Assembly (NCBI GenBank): GCA_025362825.1
Contig: JANYFF010000364.1
Coordinates: 1 to 7,871 of the forward strand
Reading direction: 5' to 3'
Length of the DNA: 7,871 bases
Source: Polaromonas sp.
Lineage (GTDB): Bacteria > Pseudomonadota > Gammaproteobacteria > Burkholderiales > Burkholderiaceae_C
Below, piece after piece: positions 5,281-7,871 of the stretch. A program made the position numbers and the translations under genes. The notes under the pieces were generated by a model. It worked only from the letters and a program-made list of their open reading frames with translations. It had not been told where the DNA came from and searched no databases. Position 1 is the stretch's first letter. Each line of letters opens with the position of its first letter.

Positions 5281-7233
5281 ATGTTTGATTTCATTCGCAA
5301 GCACACCAAAATCACGATGGGCCTGCTTTTTTTGCTGATCGTCCCATCATTTATTTTGTTTGGCCTCGACGGCTACAACAAAAGCAGAGACAAGGCTGAA
5401 GTTGTCGCCAAGGTTGACGGTCAGGAAATCGTCCAGACCGACTGGGACAGAGCCCATCTTCGAGAAGTTGAGCGCCTCAAGGCTTCGATGCCATCGCTGG
5501 ACGCCAAGCTGCTGGACTCCCCTGAAGCGCGTTATGCAACTCTCGAACGCCTCGTACGCGACCGTGTACTGGTAGCCGCTGCTGGCAAATCAAAACTCAA
5601 CACCAGCGACCAGCGCCTGGCGCGCGAACTCCAGGAGAATCCGGATATTGCTGCGCTGCGCAGGGCAGATGGCACGCTTGACATGGAGCGTTATCGCCAG
5701 TTGCTCGGCAGCCAGGGCTTGAGCCCTGAGATGTTTGAAGCCAACGTTCGCGCAGACCTTTCGAGCCGCCAGGTCCTGGTAGGTGTGGCGGGAAGCGGCT
5801 TTACCTCGAAGGTCGCGGCTGATACGGCTCTGAACGCTTACTTCGAAAAACGCGAAATCCAGATTGCCCGTTTCCCGACCGCTGATTACGCCGCAAAATT
5901 GACGCCTACCGATGCTGACCTTGAGCAGTTTTACAAAAGCAACGAAAGCCAGTTCCAGGCACCCGAACAGGCAAACATTGAATACGTGCTGCTGGACGTT
6001 GACACAATTAAAAAAGGCATCGCGGTCAACGATGCAGAGCTCAAGGCCTATTACGACCAGAACGCGCAGAGACTGAGCGGTAGCGAAGAGCGCCGTGCCA
6101 GCCATATCCTGATTGCATCGCCAAAGAGTGCGCCTGAATCGGAGCGGCAAAAGTCAAAAGCCAAAGCGACAGAGCTGCTGGCCCTGGTTAAAAAATCACC
6201 TGATACGTTTGCCGATATGGCGCGCAAAAACTCCCAGGACCCTGGGTCTGCGCCAAGTGGCGGCGACCTTGATTTCTTTGCGCGGAGCGCGATGGTCAAG
6301 CCTTTTGCCGATGCCGCCTTCACCATGAAAAAAGGTGATATCAGCGATGTGATCGAGACCGAGTTCGGCTATCACATCATCAAGTTGACCGATATCAAAG
6401 AGCCGAAAAAGCGGAGCTACGAAGAAATGAAGCCTGAGCTGGATGCAGATGTTAAAAAGCAGCAGGCGCAGAAGAAGTTTGCCGAGACGGCAGAAGCATT
6501 CACCAATGGTGTTTATGAGCAGGCTGACAGCCTGAAGCCGATTGCAGACCGGTTGAAGCTTGAAGTCAAGACGGCGAACGGTATTACCCGTACGCCTGCG
6601 GCGGGTGTGACCGGCGCTCTGGCCAATGTGAAATTTCTCAACGCAATTTTTTCACCTGACGCGACTGAAAGAAAGCGCAATACCGAGGCCGTTGAAGTAG
6701 CGTCGAATCAGCTGATCTCCGGGCGGATTACCCAATACACCCCTGCGCGCACGAGGCCTCTTGCCGAAGTGAAGGATATCGTTCGCCAGCGCTGGCTGGC
6801 CATGCGAGGTGCCGAAGAAGCCCGCAAGGACGGTGCGGCGAAGCTTGCAGCCTGGAAGATTGCGCCAGATTCAGCCACTCTGCAGGATGCCGTTGTGGTG
6901 TCCAGGGATCAGACCCAGGCACCAAAGCAGTCTGCACAAGTGGTCGATGCTGCATTGAGAGCCAATGCAACTGCATTGCCCGTATTTGTTGGTGTTGACC
7001 TGGGTGCACAGGGCTATGCTGTCATCAAAGTTGCGAAGGTATTGCCGCGTGCCCCTGCGCTGGAGGCTACCGCCAAGCAGGAGCGCAGCCAGTACGCGCA
7101 GTGGTGGACCTCGGCTGAAAGCTTGGCCTACTACAACGTGCTGAAGGAGCGCTTCAAAACGGAAATAAAGGTTCCCAAGCCGGTGCGCGCCAAATCGGAT
7201 GCAGTGGCGCCGCAGGAAAATGCGACACAGTAA
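5281..7233 (+). CDS. ppiD: PpiD-like membrane-anchored periplasmic chaperone with parvulin domain
   Basis: A 650-residue protein (E. coli PpiD is 623), anchored in the inner membrane by one N-terminal helix (about 13-29, GLLFLLIVPSFILFG) preceded by basic residues R6, K7 and K10, so the bulk faces the periplasm. PpiD works near the Sec translocon on emerging outer-membrane and periplasmic proteins. In order: membrane anchor, SurA_N-type chaperone region (about 35-250), PpiC/parvulin peptidyl-prolyl isomerase domain (about 272-371) and a C-terminal chaperone-type region to about 620. The parvulin domain retains both histidines of the active-site pattern (H275 in RASHILI, H365 in FGYHIIKL) and the GGDLDFF loop, so isomerase activity is possible, unlike E. 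coli PpiD, whose domain is reported as inactive. ATG5281 was chosen over the upstream TTG codons at 5257/5260 because AGGAA at 5269-5273 is well spaced and MFDFIRKHTK is a typical beginning. No strong promoter was recognised in the 84 bases after the upstream terminator. Confidence 0.94.
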   Translation: MFDFIRKHTKITMGLLFLLIVPSFILFGLDGYNKSRDKAEVVAKVDGQEIVQTDWDRAHLREVERLKASMPSLDAKLLDSPEARYATLERLVRDRVLVAAAGKSKLNTSDQRLARELQENPDIAALRRADGTLDMERYRQLLGSQGLSPEMFEANVRADLSSRQVLVGVAGSGFTSKVAADTALNAYFEKREIQIARFPTADYAAKLTPTDADLEQFYKSNESQFQAPEQANIEYVLLDVDTIKKGIAVNDAELKAYYDQNAQRLSGSEERRASHILIASPKSAPESERQKSKAKATELLALVKKSPDTFADMARKNSQDPGSAPSGGDLDFFARSAMVKPFADAAFTMKKGDISDVIETEFGYHIIKLTDIKEPKKRSYEEMKPELDADVKKQQAQKKFAETAEAFTNGVYEQADSLKPIADRLKLEVKTANGITRTPAAGVTGALANVKFLNAIFSPDATERKRNTEAVEVASNQLISGRITQYTPARTRPLAEVKDIVRQRWLAMRGAEEARKDGAAKLAAWKIAPDSATLQDAVVVSRDQTQAPKQSAQVVDAALRANATALPVFVGVDLGAQGYAVIKVAKVLPRAPALEATAKQERSQYAQWWTSAESLAYYNVLKERFKTEIKVPKPVRAKSDAVAPQENATQ

Positions 7234-7268
7234 TTTCCAGCGCGACTGGGATCGCGAAAACTAACCGG

Positions 7269-7274
7269 TATAAT
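7269..7274 (+). promoter_or_regulatory. -10 box of tRNA-His promoter
   Basis: A perfect TATAAT ends 9 bases before the G-1 position of the tRNA. The hexamer 17 bases upstream (CTGGGA, 7246-7251) is a poor -35 with 3/6 matches. Transcription would start about 7281, so the primary transcript would have only a few extra 5' bases. Confidence 0.55.
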
Positions 7275-7283
7275 TAGAGTCGC

Positions 7284-7360
7284 GGTGGCTGTAGCTCAGT
7301 TGGTAGAGTCCAGGATTGTGATTCCTGTTGTCGTGGGTTCGAGCCCCATCAGCCACCCCA
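7284..7360 (+). tRNA. tRNA-His (anticodon GUG)
   Basis: The cloverleaf is complete: acceptor GTGGCTG (7285-7291) with CAGCCAC (7350-7356), D-stem GCTC/GAGT, anticodon stem CAGGA/TCCTG with loop TTGTGAT (anticodon GTG, histidine), T-stem GTGGG/CCCAT with loop TTCGAGC, and encoded CCA (7358-7360). The extra 5' base typical of tRNA-His is genomically encoded: G-1 at 7284 opposite C73 at 7357, the identity pair for histidyl-tRNA synthetase. It is a single-gene unit between ppiD and the insertion-sequence region. Confidence 0.98.
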
Positions 7361-7581
7361 ACATCTTTTAGACGGCCTTTAAGTCATTGATTCATAAGGC
7401 CCGTCAGCAAAATCAACCACTTACGCGCTCTCACCCGGACACAAAACCGGACAGTTTGAGTGCGTCAGGGCTGTTGGCGCCTACCCCAAATTAGCCAGTT
7501 TGCACGGCATGTGCCGAAATGGCACTTCCCACGAAATTCGTTCGTAAAGCGTTTTCCAGTGCACCCTGCAGTAAATTCTTC
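7361..7581. other. gene-free spacer between tRNA-His and IS66 terminus
   Basis: No credible coding frame was found. It holds: a 9-bp stem with one bulged C (7371-7379 with 7396-7405, 16-base loop, no T-run), which may be a weak terminator for tRNA-His; a direct repeat CCGGACA (7435-7441 and 7447-7453); two overlapping, mutually exclusive small hairpins (CGGCA/TGCCG at 7505-7516 and GTGCC/GGCAC at 7511-7525); and an 18-base sequence at 7534-7551 that is nearly repeated at the IS boundary. It may be debris from earlier insertions, which cannot be proven here. Confidence 0.5.
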
Positions 7582-7595
7582 GTAAGCGCGCGGTG

Positions 7596-7613
7596 ATACC
7601 GTCTTGACGGTAT
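7596..7613. repeat. perfect inverted repeat inside IS66 end
   Basis: ATACCGTC-TT-GACGGTAT is an 8-bp perfect dyad with a 2-base centre, 14 bases inside the proposed IS terminus and downstream of the transposase stop. It could be a subterminal transposase-binding site or a hairpin that stops transcription; no T-run is present on either side. Confidence 0.6.
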
Positions 7614-7622
7614 GCCCGGTCT

Positions 7623-7634
7623 ATACAGCTGTAT
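7623..7634. repeat. 12-bp perfect palindrome inside IS66 end
   Basis: ATACAGCTGTAT is self-complementary over its whole length. It lies between the first inverted repeat and the transposase stop codon (7649-7647). It may belong to the same subterminal structure. Confidence 0.55.
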
Positions 7635-7646
7635 GAAGATTAGCGA

Positions 7647-7871
7647 TCAGCAGGCCGGCGACCAACGGTGCGGCAGCAGCTCCTGGATTCGACTGGCCCG
7701 CTGTGTGGGCAGCCGCTCGAGGACGTCCTTCAGGTATGCGTAGGGATCGTGCCCATTTAGCTTGGCCGAGTGCACCAGGCTCATGATCGCTGCGGCGCGT
7801 TTGCCCGCACGCAGCGAGCCGGCAAACAGCCAGTTCGATCTCCCGATCGCAATCGGCCGTATCTGGTTTTC
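7647..7871 (-). CDS. tnpC: IS66-family transposase (TnpC), C-terminal fragment cut by window edge
   Basis: The last 74 codons of a transposase are read from 7871 to the TGA at 7649-7647, with no start in the window. The reading frame gives IRPIAIGRSNWLFAGSLRAG, then KRAAAIMSLVHSAKLNG, DPYAYLKDVLERLP and SRIQELLPHRW. This is the well-known end of IS66 DDE transposases, including the conserved N-W-L-F-A-G-S segment, the AKLNG.DP..YL motif and the LERLP...I.ELLP closing motif. The catalytic DDE residues should lie mostly upstream, outside the window. The visible part has no stop or frameshift, so the copy could be intact. IS66 TnpC normally works with TnpA and TnpB in cut-and-paste transposition with 8-bp target duplications. 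Confidence 0.92.
   Translation of the reverse strand, partial: ENQIRPIAIGRSNWLFAGSLRAGKRAAAIMSLVHSAKLNGHDPYAYLKDVLERLPTQRASRIQELLPHRWSPAC

Larger units (their letters stand above)
7582..7871 (-). mobile_element. IS66-family insertion sequence, transposase-3' end, continues beyond window
   Basis: The element is recognised by the C-terminus of an IS66 transposase reading leftward from the right edge. Its outer end is placed at 7582 because GTAAGCGCGCGGTGAT there resembles the GTAA-starting terminal inverted repeats of IS66 elements. If so, the 8-bp target duplication usual for this family would be AATTCTTC-like sequence ending at 7581. The opposite end, other IS66 genes (tnpA, tnpB) and most of tnpC are outside the window, so the exact end and intactness are not proven. 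Confidence 0.7.

Noticed and set aside
7371..7405. Stem after tRNA-His as a firm rho-independent terminator
   Set aside because: The stem has a bulge, a 16-base loop and no T-run after it; kept only as a note in the spacer entry.

Overview
The window looks like a chromosomal stretch of a betaproteobacterium of the order Burkholderiales, most probably a Comamonadaceae member (Polaromonas/Rhodoferax/Variovorax-like). This is inferred from the moderately high GC content, the character of the PgsA, HU and PpiD proteins, and the gene order hup - tRNA-Val - ppiD. No species can be named from the sequence alone.

Layout from left to right. (1) The 3' part of pgsA (phosphatidylglycerophosphate synthase) enters from the left edge and is followed closely by a DMT/EamA-type membrane exporter gene on the same strand. 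(2) A LysR-type regulator gene on the minus strand converges on the exporter gene and overlaps its last 59 bases. (3) Divergent from the regulator is a two-gene operon: an alpha/beta-hydrolase with the complete active-site residue set of the fluoroacetate/haloacetate dehalogenases, then, 24 bases later, a D-malate/tartrate dehydrogenase (decarboxylating). The spacer between regulator and operon carries an LTTR-box-like dyad, a possible promoter, and an 11-bp tandem repeat lying inside a strong predicted leader hairpin. (4) A near-consensus sigma70 promoter drives hup (HU DNA-binding protein). tRNA-Val(UAC) lies 23 bases after hup and a clear rho-independent terminator follows it, so hup and the tRNA probably share a transcript. 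(5) ppiD encodes a membrane-anchored periplasmic chaperone with a parvulin domain. (6) tRNA-His(GUG) has its own TATAAT box. (7) A 221-base gene-free stretch with several small repeats leads to the terminus of an IS66-family insertion sequence, whose transposase C-terminus runs off the right edge on the minus strand.

Most of the window is housekeeping: phospholipid synthesis, nucleoid structure, two tRNAs and envelope protein folding. The accessory parts are the regulator/hydrolase/dehydrogenase module, which looks like a regulated catabolic unit for a C4 (possibly halogenated or esterified) hydroxyacid, and the IS66 insertion downstream of tRNA-His. No new defence system or CRISPR array is visible. 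The most interesting candidate is the hydrolase-dehydrogenase pair with its structured leader.
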